A stretch of DNA of 64,000 bases from Delphinus delphis (taxonomy: Eukaryota > Chordata > Mammalia > Artiodactyla > Delphinidae). The DNA lies in NCBI RefSeq assembly GCF_949987515.2, contig NC_082690.1, positions 102,484,400 to 102,548,399 on the forward strand, in the 5' to 3' direction. The position numbers and the translations under genes are program-made. Of this stretch, positions 44,606-55,207 are shown piece after piece. The notes under the pieces were generated by a model that was not told the DNA's origin, searched no databases, and was given only the letters and a program-made list of their open reading frames with translations. The stretch's first letter is position 1, and each line of letters begins with the position of its first letter.

Positions 44606-44779
44606 GGACTTTATTCTTGGATTCCGTTGGCGTCTGCTGTTTCCGTGAGACAGAGAGAGGGGCCGGGGTGGCTGAGGGAGACAGGACAAGTGACTTGGGA
44701 AAAAAGGCCCAGCCTCAGTTTTCCCCTCTGTAAGCTGAGGGCTGTGCCCCCTTGCCAGGCTCCGGTGAAGTTCCAGGCC

Positions 44780-45170
44780 GATTATGGGGTGGAAACTGCT
44801 TTGTGAAACGCGTCTCGCTGCAGAGCGGAGTAACAGCCATGTCCGAGGGAACAGAGCAACGGGGGCTGAGCCGAAAGCCTCACTGAGGGTCAGGCCCCCT
44901 GCCGCAGCCTCCCCGGGCGGGCGCTGGCGCCTTTCTGCAAGTCCCCGGGCTGCTGTCTCGATGGGTGGATCCGAGGCGTCAAAGGCCAATGGATGTGCGG
45001 GGGCGGGGCTTCGCCGCTGTTCGGCACCCTCAGGCCTGTGGGCGTGGTCTGGGTGTCTACGCCAATGAGAGTATGGAGGCGGGGCCTGAATAGGAGCCGG
45101 AAACGGCGGCCGCCGAGGGGTCTGTGAGTGAAGGGGGGGCGGGGCTTGGTGTGGCTCTTCCTGCACCCGC
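44780..45170 (+). promoter_or_regulatory. DNAJC4: DNAJC4 CpG-rich promoter
   Basis: GC-rich, with CCAAT boxes at 44986-44990 and 45062-45066 and a GC box ('ggggcggggc') near 45000. It lies about 300-400 bp before the DNAJC4 start codon and some 180 bp after the NUDT22 polyadenylation signal. Confidence 0.6.
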
Positions 45171-45457
45171 CCCCCGAGCTCCCAGGGTGGGAAGGGGGTC
45201 TCGGCGTCCGGGGCTGGTTGTACAGACGCCCGGGTCAGAGGCGGGGACAGGGCCAGGACATTGGGGCCTGGTCTTCAGCAGGGAGGTTCCCCCGCCCCTG
45301 AGTCCCCGGGCCTGCTTCGGTTTTCCTTTGCATCTCAACGGGGCCAGGCCCCTTCCCTCTGCCCCCCACCCCCACCCCTCATCCCCGCTGCAGTGGTTGA
45401 AGTCTGCTCCCATCCCACTGTTCTTTGTGACCTTTCACCAGCTGCCCGCCTGCCTTC

Positions 45458-48200
45458 ATGCTGCCCCTGCGCCTGCGCCGGCTGTGGCCCCACAACCCTC
45501 CCACTCGGTTCTTCGCAGCGGCCGCCCGGCAGCGGTGAGTCGGGCGCCTGGGGCCGGGCCCGGTCGTTCAGTAGGTTTTTGTGGCTGGCCTGCCCAATTC
45601 TAGGCCCTGCGCTAGGTGCCGGGATAGTCTAGGTGCTGGGATAGTCGTGATCTCTTACGCTGCGTCAGGCGCCTTACAGGCTTGTCAGATTACCCTCACC
45701 TTCACTGCTGAGAGGGCACAGGATCAGAGATTAAAGGATGACCCCCCAAGGTCATACAGGGAGTTAAGTGGCACATCTGGAATTTGAGCCCAACCAAACC
45801 CAATGCACATTCCACAACTCAGGTGGTTGTCAAGCGTCGCTGTGCATAACCCAGGCGGGGTGTGGGGAGCTTACAAAACTGCAGATTCCTGGGCGCTGCT
45901 CTGGAGATCCTGATTTGCAGGAATGAGGTGGGCCTCAAGAATCTATTTTTTAAAACATGCTTTTCAGGCGTTTCTGATGCAAGGGGTCTGAAAACTACAC
46001 TTTGAGACAATCTGATCTGCCCCTTACCTGGAACAGTCAAAAAGGGAGGGATGATTTCGAGATCTCCCTTGGCACCTGCCTCAGCCCCCTCAGCATCTGG
46101 ATGCTGGGTTGAAGGGTGTGGTCCAGCGGGGCTGGGACGGGCAGGGAAGGGGTATCCTCTGTGTTTTCCTTAGCCCCTGCAGGTTTGGGCCTCTCTCCAC
46201 AGGTCTGGCCCCAGTAACTACTATGAACTGTTGGGGGTGCATCCTGGTGCCAGCGCTGAAGAAGTTAAACGAGCTTTCTTCTCCAAGTCCAAAGAGGTAC
46301 CAGTGGTCTTAAGTGGAGTGGGGGAAGGGAAGTCTGAGCCAGATGGGGTCCGCTCCAAATTCTCAGGAATGGAGCTGAGAGGCTCACTCTGGCTGGTGCA
46401 CATTCCCTCAGCATTCATAGGGAGGGGGAGCTGCCCCAAGGGGAGAGGTCTGGCCGGGTGGAAGGAAAGGCTGTGGGGCAGGAGCCAGGAGTCCTGTCTG
46501 ATGGGCTGGGCTTGGTTCTCTTGACCTGCCTGCTCTTGAGAAAGCTGGGACCAGGGCATCCAATGAGAGCCAGGCAGCAGGTGGGGAGGGCTTGAACAAG
46601 GGGAGGGGGCAGGAGTTTGTGCTTCCTGACTCTCTGGTCTTCTAGAGGGATGTGCAGGCCTGAGAGTGAGGGTCACTGCCCAGGGAGGGCCTCTGGGTAT
46701 GATATGAGCCCTTGTGGGTGGATATTATCAGGATAGGTCATGGGAAGGGAGATGAGGGGAGTCCTGCCCCACCCCAGCTGCACCCTGACCGGGACCCCAG
46801 GAACCCAGCCCTGCACAGCCGCTTTGTGGAGCTGAGTGAAGCGTACCAAGTGCTGAGCCATGAGCAGAGCCGCCGCAGCTATGACCACCAGCTCCGCTCG
46901 GCAGCTTCCCCAAAGTGTCCAGGAACCACAGCCCATCCCAGGTCTGCTCATCAGGCACACAGGTACAGTAGTCCTGCCCCCAGCTTGCCACCCCCAAGTC
47001 TCCTGGGGAGCCCCGTCTTTACACTGTCCCTTCTTCTACCTCCCAGCAGCTCCTGGGCACCCCCCAATGCAAAATACTGGGCCCAGTTTCATGAAGTGAG
47101 GCCTCAGGGACCAGAGTCAAGGCAGCAGCAGCACAAGCACAACCGGCGGGTGCTGGGGTACTGCCTCCTGATCATGCTGGCAGGCATGGGCCTGCACTAT
47201 GTTGCCTTCAGGTGCGCGTCCCCCTAGGGTGATGGGCAGAGGGCAGGAGGGTGGGTGAAGCCCAGTGTCAGCCATCCATCCATACCACCCCTGTGGCCTG
47301 CACCCTTGTGTCTCTCAAGCTAAGAACTGCATGAAATAGGTCTCCTCCAGAGTCTCGTCTTATTTAGCAAAGGCAGCTCTGCACTAAGGGCTAATGTCAT
47401 TTTCAGTTTTTTAGAATTTGAATTTAAATCTTGGTGCTGGTTGCCAGAGAGTGCTGGAGCCAACCAAAATCCTGCACAAGAAGGAAATGCATTGAACTGG
47501 GCCTCACCAGAAACTGTCTTCATTTGTTTGGTAGTTGCTGTTTTCCTGCCACTCTCTCATGCGTGCCATTGCCACTGAGGCTTGATAGCAAAGACACCTA
47601 AAGGCTGGTGCACACTGCTAGCAGTGTGCCTAGTTCAGTGACGGAGTTAGATGAACAAACCTTTCTAGTCGCCTTTAAGGACCTCCATGACGGAGCTGCT
47701 GTCACCACCTTCAGGACAGTCAGGGACCTGGATCGCCATTAGGCCCTGGACAAGAACCAGCTACTCTGTGCCCCTTTCCTCATCTAGCACAGGCAGTTAG
47801 CTGAGGTCCCCACAAGTGTAAAGCTGTGAGACCCTCAAGTAGGGTAGAGGGGGGTGGGACTTGGGAGACAGCGGGGAGTGGGGATTCCCAGAGTCGGTTG
47901 TAACCCCCTTGCAGGAAGCTGGAGCAGATGCATCGTAGCTTCATGGATGAAAAGGATCGGATCATCACAGCCATCTACAATGACACTCGAGCCCGGGCCA
48001 GGTCTGTCCCAGCTCTTTCCTGCCCTCTCCTCACTGTCCTGGCACCACCCTCCAGGATCCCAACCTGACCACCAGGTACTCTCCCCTGCAGGGCCAAGAG
48101 AGCCAGGCTCCAGGAGGAGCAACGGCTGGGGCCGCAGCTGCAGCCACCACCCGGGCCTCCTCAAGGCCCCGGGATCGTGCCCCCCGGCCCCAGCCCCTGA
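45458..48200 (+). CDS. DNAJC4: DnaJ homolog subfamily C member 4, 237 aa
   Basis: Coding exons: 45458-45534, 46203-46296, 46778-46962, 47050-47211, 47915-48001 and 48092-48200, all in frame. The human protein is 241 aa. The J domain starts around 'YYELLGVHPG' (exon 2); the HPD tripeptide that triggers HSP70 ATPase is encoded at 46781-46789. A hydrophobic segment ('LGYCLLIMLAGMGLHYVAF') near residue 160 looks like a single membrane span, followed by a basic tail. The N-terminus is Arg/Leu-rich with few acidic residues. Exon 4 has a tandem NAGNAG acceptor (47046 and 47049); the downstream one gives the human-like sequence, and the upstream one adds one Ser. Confidence 0.95.
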
Positions 48201-48282
48201 GCGGTTCACCTTGGAGAGCACACCTTGGATGGGGCCTGCGGTGTGCTCCCTTCTGGGACACCCCACTCCCCAAAACGCGTGC

Positions 48283-48288
48283 AATAAA
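48283..48288 (+). terminator. DNAJC4: DNAJC4 polyadenylation signal
   Basis: A canonical AATAAA lies 82 bp after the stop codon, directly before the VEGFB CpG island. Confidence 0.85.
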
Positions 48289-48329
48289 GTGATTCTCAGA
48301 GCTCTTGTCTGGCTCGCTCCTACAGGCCC

Positions 48330-48841
48330 AGAGCCCCCGGCCCGGGCCCCGCCCTCCGGGTTCTGGCGGCGGCAACCCGGGAGCCCGGCCCCCTGGGCGG
48401 TGCGTCCCCTTTCCCCTGCTGCGGCAGGAGGTGGGGTGTGTGTAGAGGGGGCGGGCCCCGCCGGCGGCCTCGCCCCCCCTCCCCCACCCCGCCCCCGCCC
48501 CGCGGCCCGGTGGGGAGCGCGTGTCTGGGTCACATGAGCCGCCCGCCCGCCAGCCCGGGCCCGGCCCCCCGCCGTCCCCACCGTCCCCGCCGTCCCCGCC
48601 GCCCGCCGCCGCCACCACCGACCGCCCGCCCGCCCGGCTCCTCCGGCCGCCGCCGCCGCTGCGCTGCGCTGCGCTGCCTGCGCCCAGGGCTCGGGAGGGG
48701 GCCGCGGAGGAGCCGCCCACCGCGCCCGGCCCCCGCCCGCCGCTCCCGGGCCCGCGCCATGGGGCTCTGGCTGCCGCCGCCCCCCGCGCCGCCGGGCTAG
48801 GGCGATGCGGGCGCCCCCGGCGCGCGGCCCCCGCGGGCACC
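48330..48841 (+). promoter_or_regulatory. VEGFB: VEGFB CpG island, promoter and 5' UTR
   Basis: Extremely GC-rich sequence begins within about 50 bp of the DNAJC4 polyadenylation signal. Several 'cccgcccc' GC boxes are near 48470-48510. The 5' UTR probably starts within this block. It contains an upstream ATG at 48534 and another in strong context at 48759, both in the frame that stops at 48800. Confidence 0.65.
48759..48800 (+). other. Upstream ORF in the VEGFB leader, 13 codons plus stop
   Basis: ATG in a strong Kozak context (gcgccATGg), stop at 48798-48800, 41 nt before the main start codon. An ATG at 48534 opens the same frame. Whether it is in the mRNA depends on the transcription start site. 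Confidence 0.5.
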
Positions 48842-50959
48842 ATGAGCCCCCTGCTCCGCCGCCTGCTGCTCGCCGCGCTCCTGCAGCTGGCCCCCGCCCA
48901 GGTACGTGCGTCCGCGACAACCCGCCCGCCCGCCGTGCCCTCTCTCAAGGTTGGCGGAAGTGGGGAGGCGCGGAGCGGCCGGGTTCTCGGGGATCCGCGG
49001 GGTCGGGCCTCGGACGGGGGCGTCTCGGGAGCCCGGCCTGGGCATCCCCCGGGAGGCGTCCCTCCCCGCCCGCCCGCCGGCCCAACTCCGGGGCCACTCC
49101 CCCGCCCCACCCCGTCCCCAGGGCGCAGCCGGGGGCGGGGCCGCCTCGGTGCCTGCAGGACGCGGTTCGGCGCTCGCTGTGCCCCCTCTTGATCTGTGGC
49201 CTCGAGAACAAGCCCGGTCCCTAGGCTTGGAGGTTCGACGCTGCCGGCAGAGCGTGCCTGGGGGGTTGTAGCCAGGACAGGTCCCAGGTCCCAGGTGGCC
49301 TGGAGAGGACAGGTAAAGCTAGAGTGGCCCCACGAACAGAGTAGTCTGGAAATAAGCCTCCTGACTGCAAGGGCAGAGCCCTGGGGCCAGCGACAGGGCT
49401 AGCCCTTCCTGGAGTGCACCTTGGGTCCAGGTTTCTTCTCTCCTGCAGGGCCCGGTCTCCCAGCCTGATGCCCCTGGTCATCAGAAGAAAGGTAATAGTA
49501 ACAATAGGAACTTTCTACTAGCCAGCACTAAGAATCTTTTTTTCCAGTCCTGATTCCAGACTCTGTGTATTCCTCATCTTGTGTAATCACAGTCCTCTGT
49601 AAGATGCAAACTCTTATTCTGCCCATTTCACAGAAGAGGAGATTGAGGCAGGGGGGTTCCTGGGTTCTGGATGAACAGGACAGGGAAGACAGATTGGGAG
49701 GGCAGAAGTGGGGGCTAGTGGAGGGTGGCTGTGACACGAGAACTAAGGAGAACAGCTTCTGGGCGCAGGGGTAGGGGAACCAGGGAGCAGCTGCAGGAAA
49801 CCCAGTGGGGACTTAACCCTTACGCATCTGCCCCCAGTGGTGTCATGGATAGACGTGTATGCTCGTGCCACCTGCCAGCCGCGGGAGGTTGTGGTGCCCC
49901 TGACCATGGAGCTCATGGGCACTGTGGCCAAGCAACTGGTGCCCAGCTGCGTGACGGTGCAGCGCTGTGGCGGCTGCTGCCCTGACGACGGCCTGGAGTG
50001 TGTGCCTACTGGGCAGCACCAAGTCCGAATGCAGGTATGGGGCAGGTGGAGTGTGCCTGGCTGGATGCTAGCGTTCTGGGGACTGAGAGGGTGGCAACCA
50101 GAGCCCTGGCTGGTGGGCAAGGTATTCTCATTTCTCCAGCCCATGGAGCGTCCCTTTCCTCTCTCTCTGACGGTCTCTCTCCCTGTTCTCCTGAGCGCAG
50201 ATCCTCATGATCCGGTACCCAAGCAGTCAGCTGGGGGAGATGTCCCTGGAAGAACACAGCCAGTGTGAATGCAGGTGCCAGCCAGCCCCCACTCCTGAGT
50301 TCGCAGAGACAAGGCTTGGGGGGTGCTAGGTGTGGTGGTACACCACAGCGGGGACCGGGTATCCAAGAGTATAGCCGGGTAGGCCTGGGATCTAGGGCAA
50401 GAGAGTAGGATGCTTGGCTTCCTGATCCTCTTTTTCCTTGTCTCTGTCTATCTCTCTTACTTTTCAGACCAAAAAAACGAGAGAGTGCTGTGAAGCTGGA
50501 CAGGTGAGTCTTGGGCTCTTGCTGAGGTGGGGTTGGAGCCCAGGCCCAGCACCCAGAATGTAATGTGTGGGTGGGGCGGGGGGGTGTAAGAGTGTGTCAG
50601 GAAGTTGTGGTCCCCCGCCTTCTCCTCCCACTCGTGTCCCCCTCTCCCCTTTTCCTCTGCTTCCCAAGACTATATGCTCTTCCCCAACCCCAGCTCCCGG
50701 GAAGACTCTTACTTCTCACCCGAGACATGTTGCTTCTCCTCCTAGGGCTTCCACTCCCCACCACCGTCCCCAGCCCCGCTCTGTTCCGGGCTGGGACCCT
50801 GCCCCCGGAGCACCCTCCCCAGCTGACATCACCCATCCCACTCCAGCCCCAGGCCCCTCTGCCCACGCTGCCCCCAGCGCCGCCAGCGCCCTGACCCCCG
50901 GACCTGCCGCTGCCGCTGCCGACGCCGCAGCTTCCTCCGTTGTCAAGGGCGGGGCTTAG
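48842..50959 (+). CDS. VEGFB: Vascular endothelial growth factor B, 186-type isoform, 207-aa precursor
   Basis: Exons: 48842-48901, 49449-49491, 49838-50034, 50201-50274, 50468-50503 and 50746-50959. The product is 207 aa, the human VEGF-B186 precursor length. A signal peptide is evident ('LLRRLLLAALLQLAPAQ'). The cystine-knot growth-factor domain contains 'CGGCCPDDGLECVP'. The secreted homodimer binds VEGFR1 and neuropilin-1. In this form exon 6 is read from the upstream acceptor (50745) in a Pro/Ala/Thr-rich frame ending 'SSVVKGGA', which in human is O-glycosylated and not heparin-bound. The ATG is the conserved 'MSPLLRR' start. Confidence 0.96.
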
Positions 50960-51610
50960 AGCTCAACCCAGACACCTGCAGGTGAGGAGTCGGGTGTGGC
51001 GTCAAGGTGCCATCCTGGAGCAGGTCCCAGTGAGCCTGCTGGTGGGAGAAGAGCCAGGGAAGGGGAAGCTTTGAGTGTGCTGAACTATTGACCAGGCGCC
51101 TGCTGGCACTGGGGTCAGCATAAACAAGGCTCACATTCTGATGCGGAGTCAGACACGAGGGCACGTGATGCCAACACAGGAAGTCAAGCCAGGACCTGTG
51201 GTGAGGGCCCCCTGACGTTGTCTTTGAGAGGTTAGAGATGTCCTGGAAGACGTGACATCGCCGGGTGTAGAAAAGAGAAAGACAGCCTTCCAGTTTGCAA
51301 GGCTCTGAGCCTTCCCAGAAACCCCTGTGGTAGAGTTTGTTCCACCTTATGTGCTCCAAGAGGCCAGGGGATGTGGTGGAACGCTGGTCCACCCTTGTCC
51401 AAGTTGCTTCTCACCACCCCTCCTTTCCACAGCGGGGCCATGGGGTGGCGTCCTGTGGACCAGGCCAGCTGGGGCTTCCCAGGAGTGTTAGGGGAGAATG
51501 AGGTTCACAGAAGGTAAGAAGTGGGTGAGTCTAGAGGAGCAAGGGCTGAGCTGTGCCAGCATGAACAGACCCCTTCTTCCTTTTTCAGGTGCCGGAAGCT
51601 GCGAAGGTGA
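48842..51610 (+). CDS. VEGFB: Vascular endothelial growth factor B, 167-type isoform, 188-aa precursor
   Basis: Same first five exons as the 186 form, then the downstream exon-6 acceptor (exon 50847-50981) and exon 51589-51610; 188 aa, the human VEGF-B167 precursor length. The tail is Cys/Arg-rich ('CRCRCRRRSFLRCQGRG') and ends 'CRKLRR', the heparin-binding form. It reads 50847-50959 in a different frame from the 186 form, so those 113 bases code twice. The stop of the long form lies inside this frame as 'GGGCTTAGAG'. Confidence 0.95.
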
Positions 51611-52007
51611 TACATTGCTTTTCAAACTCCGTGGGGCCACTTGCCTCGCAGGCCTGCCCAGAGGGCAACAAGAGGGCATCCTGGTGAGAACAGTCCAGTC
51701 CCCAAGACTTCAACCTGGGCGGAAGCTCCTGCAGGACCTGGGCCTCTCAGAGGGCTTTCCAACTGCCCCTTGTCTCTCTGAGGCTGCCGTCCAACAAAGT
51801 GGACAGAGTTGGATGAAGAGACCTGGAGGCAGCACGAGGGGTCATGTACCATCTTGGGAGAGAATGGGGTCCCGGCTCAGTTTTTAACCACCTTGTGCAA
51901 GTGAGCATCTTACAACTGGCTCCTCCGTCCCCTCACTAAGAAGACCCTGGTCCTCTACAAAAAAATGAGAGTTGGGCTTCAGTACAAGAACTGTGAACCC
52001 CAGTCCC

Positions 52008-52013
52008 GATAAA
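52008..52013 (+). terminator. VEGFB: VEGFB polyadenylation signal (GATAAA variant)
   Basis: GATAAA followed by A lies about 400 bp after the last stop codon; no canonical AATAAA is near. Confidence 0.55.
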
Positions 52014-52039
52014 AGAGATAGAAGGAACTGTCTCTGCCT

Positions 52040-53680
52040 GTGTCACTGTTTGTCACTGTCCGGGCTGGCTGGTTTGGACATAAATGTCTGCGTCACACTG
52101 CCTCCTAGACATGGAGCTTAGAGGAGATGAGGCCCAAGGCCCCACAACAGGTCACAGAGCCAGAATCGTGCATCCTTCACGTTCATGTTGTGCTAGCAGG
52201 CCCTGGGGAGTCCCTGCCCCTCTGCTCATTACAAGGGTTCCTTTCTGGAAGGAGAGGGCCAGTGAGCTTGAGGTGGGACCCAGATCTGCTGAATGACCTT
52301 GGTTGTCACTACCTCTCATTCTGAGGCTCAGTTCCCACATGTGCACACGGAGGGAACCGATGATTACTGTGGTCTGGGCCCTTGGGCTCCAAAAAAGAGA
52401 GTCACGTAATAGGAAAGAACACCCATCTTCCCTGCCGGGTGACACTCTGTGTTTGCAGCTTTTTGCTCCCGGTAGCTTAACTCGAAGGTCACGCACCTGG
52501 TCTGCCCTCACCTCACTCCCACATCCCCGAAAGGGAGGCAGCACCAGAGGTCTGTGGTCGGTGGGCTCCGCTCACCCCAGCCACACGGTCTTCTCCACTC
52601 TCACCTCCCTTGCACCTTGGGCTCCCCTCCTCAGGCGCTGCTTGGGACTCCTCTGACCTTTATCTGACCCAGCCCAAGCTCAGTGGCCAGCTTTCGGCCT
52701 GTAACCTTCAGTGCCCCTGGGTCTGAGTGATGAGGGGGTGAACTGAAGGGCAACCTTGGGCACCAGTGCTTTGCCCCATCGAGACAGAACATTCATGGCA
52801 GAGGTTAAGCCAAAGCAGCTCCCCTAATGGAGGCCTTCTCTAAAGTGTTAGAGGGTGGGGTAGTGATCTTGTTGGGCCCAAACCAAGAGTGGGGTTAAAC
52901 CAGAAGAGACAATTCCTGACAGTGATTGCTACTTTCAAATAATTTTCTCAGCTATTCTGTCACCCAAAATGCCAGAGCTCAATTAGAGTGAGACAGATGA
53001 GGGTTAGGGACAGTAGCTACCACCTCCCAAGGCCATTTAAGCCTGCCCAGCGTGCACACTGCTTCGTATGTGCCTTCTCGCCTAGTCCTCAATTCTGAGT
53101 GTTGTAATCTTCCTTTTTCAGTTGAGGAAATAGGCTCGAAAACTCTGACTGACCTGGGGATTTGACCTCAGGTCGACTCTCTCCCTAACACTCAACTTAG
53201 GCTTATCTGCCTCCCAACTGCAGGTTCATTACTTCAATGGACAGATGTTCACTCCTGGGTGCTGTGGTGCCTGGAAATAAGTCCGGTTGGGGAACGGACC
53301 CAGCCAGACCATTACAGTCGTGATTCAGGGGTCATTGTGCAGCAGGTAGAGGCAGGCCTGTACACCGGGAGAGAAAAAAGGGAGAGAGCATTCGCCGTGG
53401 ACCAGGGCCTGACAGTGCACGTCACTTGCAGCGATCCTACAGGGGCCCTGCGGGGTGGATGTTATCAAGCCCGAGTTACCAGGCCAAGGAACTTGCTCAA
53501 GGTCACACAGCCTGTCAATGAGTGGCAGACCCTGGATTCAAACCCAGGGCTCACTCTGAAGCCAGGCTCTTTCCACAGCAACTGAGGATTGTGGATCCTG
53601 AAGAGGCTCAGGGGCAAACAGGAGAGGCTGGGGGCGACATAAAATGGTGTCTTAAGACCCCCGCCGCGAACCCGCGCCCA
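52040..53680. other. VEGFB-FKBP2 intergenic region
   Basis: No gene or SINE was recognised. MIR-like traces are at about 52105-52165, 53060-53180 and 53440-53570; nothing else stands out. Confidence 0.5.
53440..53570 (+). repeat. MIR element
   Basis: 'caaggaacttgctcaaggtcacacagcctgtcaatgagtggcagaccctggattcaaaccc' is the most conserved part of MIR. Confidence 0.75.
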
Positions 53681-53689
53681 CCTGACCTT

Positions 53690-53957
53690 AATTTCACCTC
53701 GACCGGAAGTGCCTTCGGCCCTTTCAGAAGTCACTTTCACCTAACCTTACGGACTACAGAGCCACCGGACCTGACGCATAAGTCACATGGCGGCGCGGGG
53801 GGCGGAGCTAGAGAAGGCCGCCCAGGCGGGCGTGTGGCCGCGGGTTTCGCACGGTCCAATGAGGGCGGGCGGCGTGGCCGGGTCTGGTGGCAACGATGAC
53901 GCGCCTGCGCAGAGACGGCAGCAGGACTGGGGTTGACTCCGGGGGCGCGGCGAGGAG
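53690..53957 (+). promoter_or_regulatory. FKBP2: FKBP2 promoter and non-coding exon 1
   Basis: CpG-rich. ETS-type 'accggaagt' near 53702, a YY1-like 'cacatggcggcg' near 53785, a CCAAT box at 53856-53860, and an NRF1-type GCGCCTGCGC at 53901-53910. A strong donor ('gaggag|gtgagc') ends non-coding exon 1 at 53957; the coding exon acceptor is at 55203. Confidence 0.6.
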
Positions 53958-55203
53958 GTGAGCGGGGGCCACAGCCCGGGCTGTGGGGAGCCGGGGTGCA
54001 AGGGGGCAGGCTGGATTAGGCGGGGCAGGAGCGGGCCGGGGCTCGGAGTGTCAACAAGGGATAGGTTACGAGGGAATTGAAGGTTGGGGTCAGAGCTGTC
54101 TGGGGATGCCGCAGGGGGAGGGTTCTCACGCTTCACGGGGCGGGGCTCCGGGAGTCGGGGCGGGACGTGGAACGGAGACGGGTGGGACCTCTGAGCTTGT
54201 GCCAGTGGAAGGCGGAGCTCCAGGCCTGGGGGCGGGGCTAGGACTGGTGAGGGACGGAGGCTGGCCCTTGGAGGAGGAGCTGGAACAGGCGGAAGGAGGA
54301 GCCTCGGGTTTGGAGACCGAGGGGGAAGGAGCCCAGGCACTGGGGGCGCGGCCTCAGCCGGTGAGTGGCGCGGCTACAGTTCAGGAAAAGGGGTCTAGTC
54401 CTGTCGGGGGCGGGACTACAGGGCCGGGGGCGGAACCACGCCCTCTAAAGGGTGGGGCTAAGGAGCCCAGCGAAGGGGTAGGCCCAGGTAATGGCCCGGG
54501 GCGTCCACGCGGGGGCGGTCTCCGTGGTGGCCGTGCCTGGGGGCGCGGTAGGCCGAGAACTCCCCCGGGAGAGGTGGTGTGGGTGGAGCGGGCTCGGCGG
54601 CCACCCGACACGGGGCCAGTCTGGGTGCCCCGCAGGCCCCCGAGGGCTCAGAGTTGGGGCGGCGCCTCGGGCGGAGGCACAGGACCAGCCTGGGGGGTAC
54701 CCCCGGAGGACAGGGGCTCCCCGGAGCCACCCAGTGGCGATGTGTGGGTGCCTCGGGGCCGACCCCCTGCGGCAGCCGCAGAGGTGTGGGTTTGCTGGGC
54801 GGGAGGCAATTGGGTGTGGCGTGAATGGGGTCGCCCGGTTGGGGCAACTGCTGCGCAGCCAGATAGGGTTTGGACTTTGCGGAAAGGGACAGGGGGGAAT
54901 TGAAGAGCAGAGCTGGGGACTGGGAGGGACGGAAGGGCAGGGGGTGAGCAAAGGGGCTGGACCCTGGCTGCTGTGGCCTCCCCTGACCCCCTCCCCCCGC
55001 TGCTGGGGTCCTCGGGCAAGCCCCCTTCTCCCTGGACTGGTAAGTGTGGCCGCGGAGCCTGGGGGAGGGGGCGGTGACACGGGACAAGGGGATCCCCAGG
55101 GGCAGGCAAGGTACGGTGGGGTGGAATCCTCCTGGTACTTGCCCGTATTCCATGCCCTCCCGTTCCTCTCCCCCGGTTGGTTGGTCGGGGTCTGTCCCCG
55201 CAG
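53958..55203 (+). other. FKBP2: FKBP2 intron 1, GC-rich with long spurious frames
   Basis: About 1.2 kb of very G-rich sequence with recurring 'ggggcgggg' GC boxes. Open frames of about 300 codons exist on both strands (53983-54903 plus; 54445-55362 minus), with low-complexity Gly/Pro/Arg composition and no recognised domain. They are attributed to GC content. Confidence 0.55.
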
Positions 55204-55207
55204 AAAC

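Noticed and set aside
47835..49110. Minus-strand frames of about 360 codons over the DNAJC4/VEGFB junction
   Set aside because: They overlap DNAJC4 exons and the VEGFB CpG island in antisense. Gly/Arg/Ala-rich low complexity explains their length.
53983..54903. 306-codon plus-strand frame in FKBP2 intron 1 as a new gene
   Set aside because: Low-complexity Gly-rich, no domain, and similar open frames on the other strand; most likely a GC-content artefact. Kept only as a finding.
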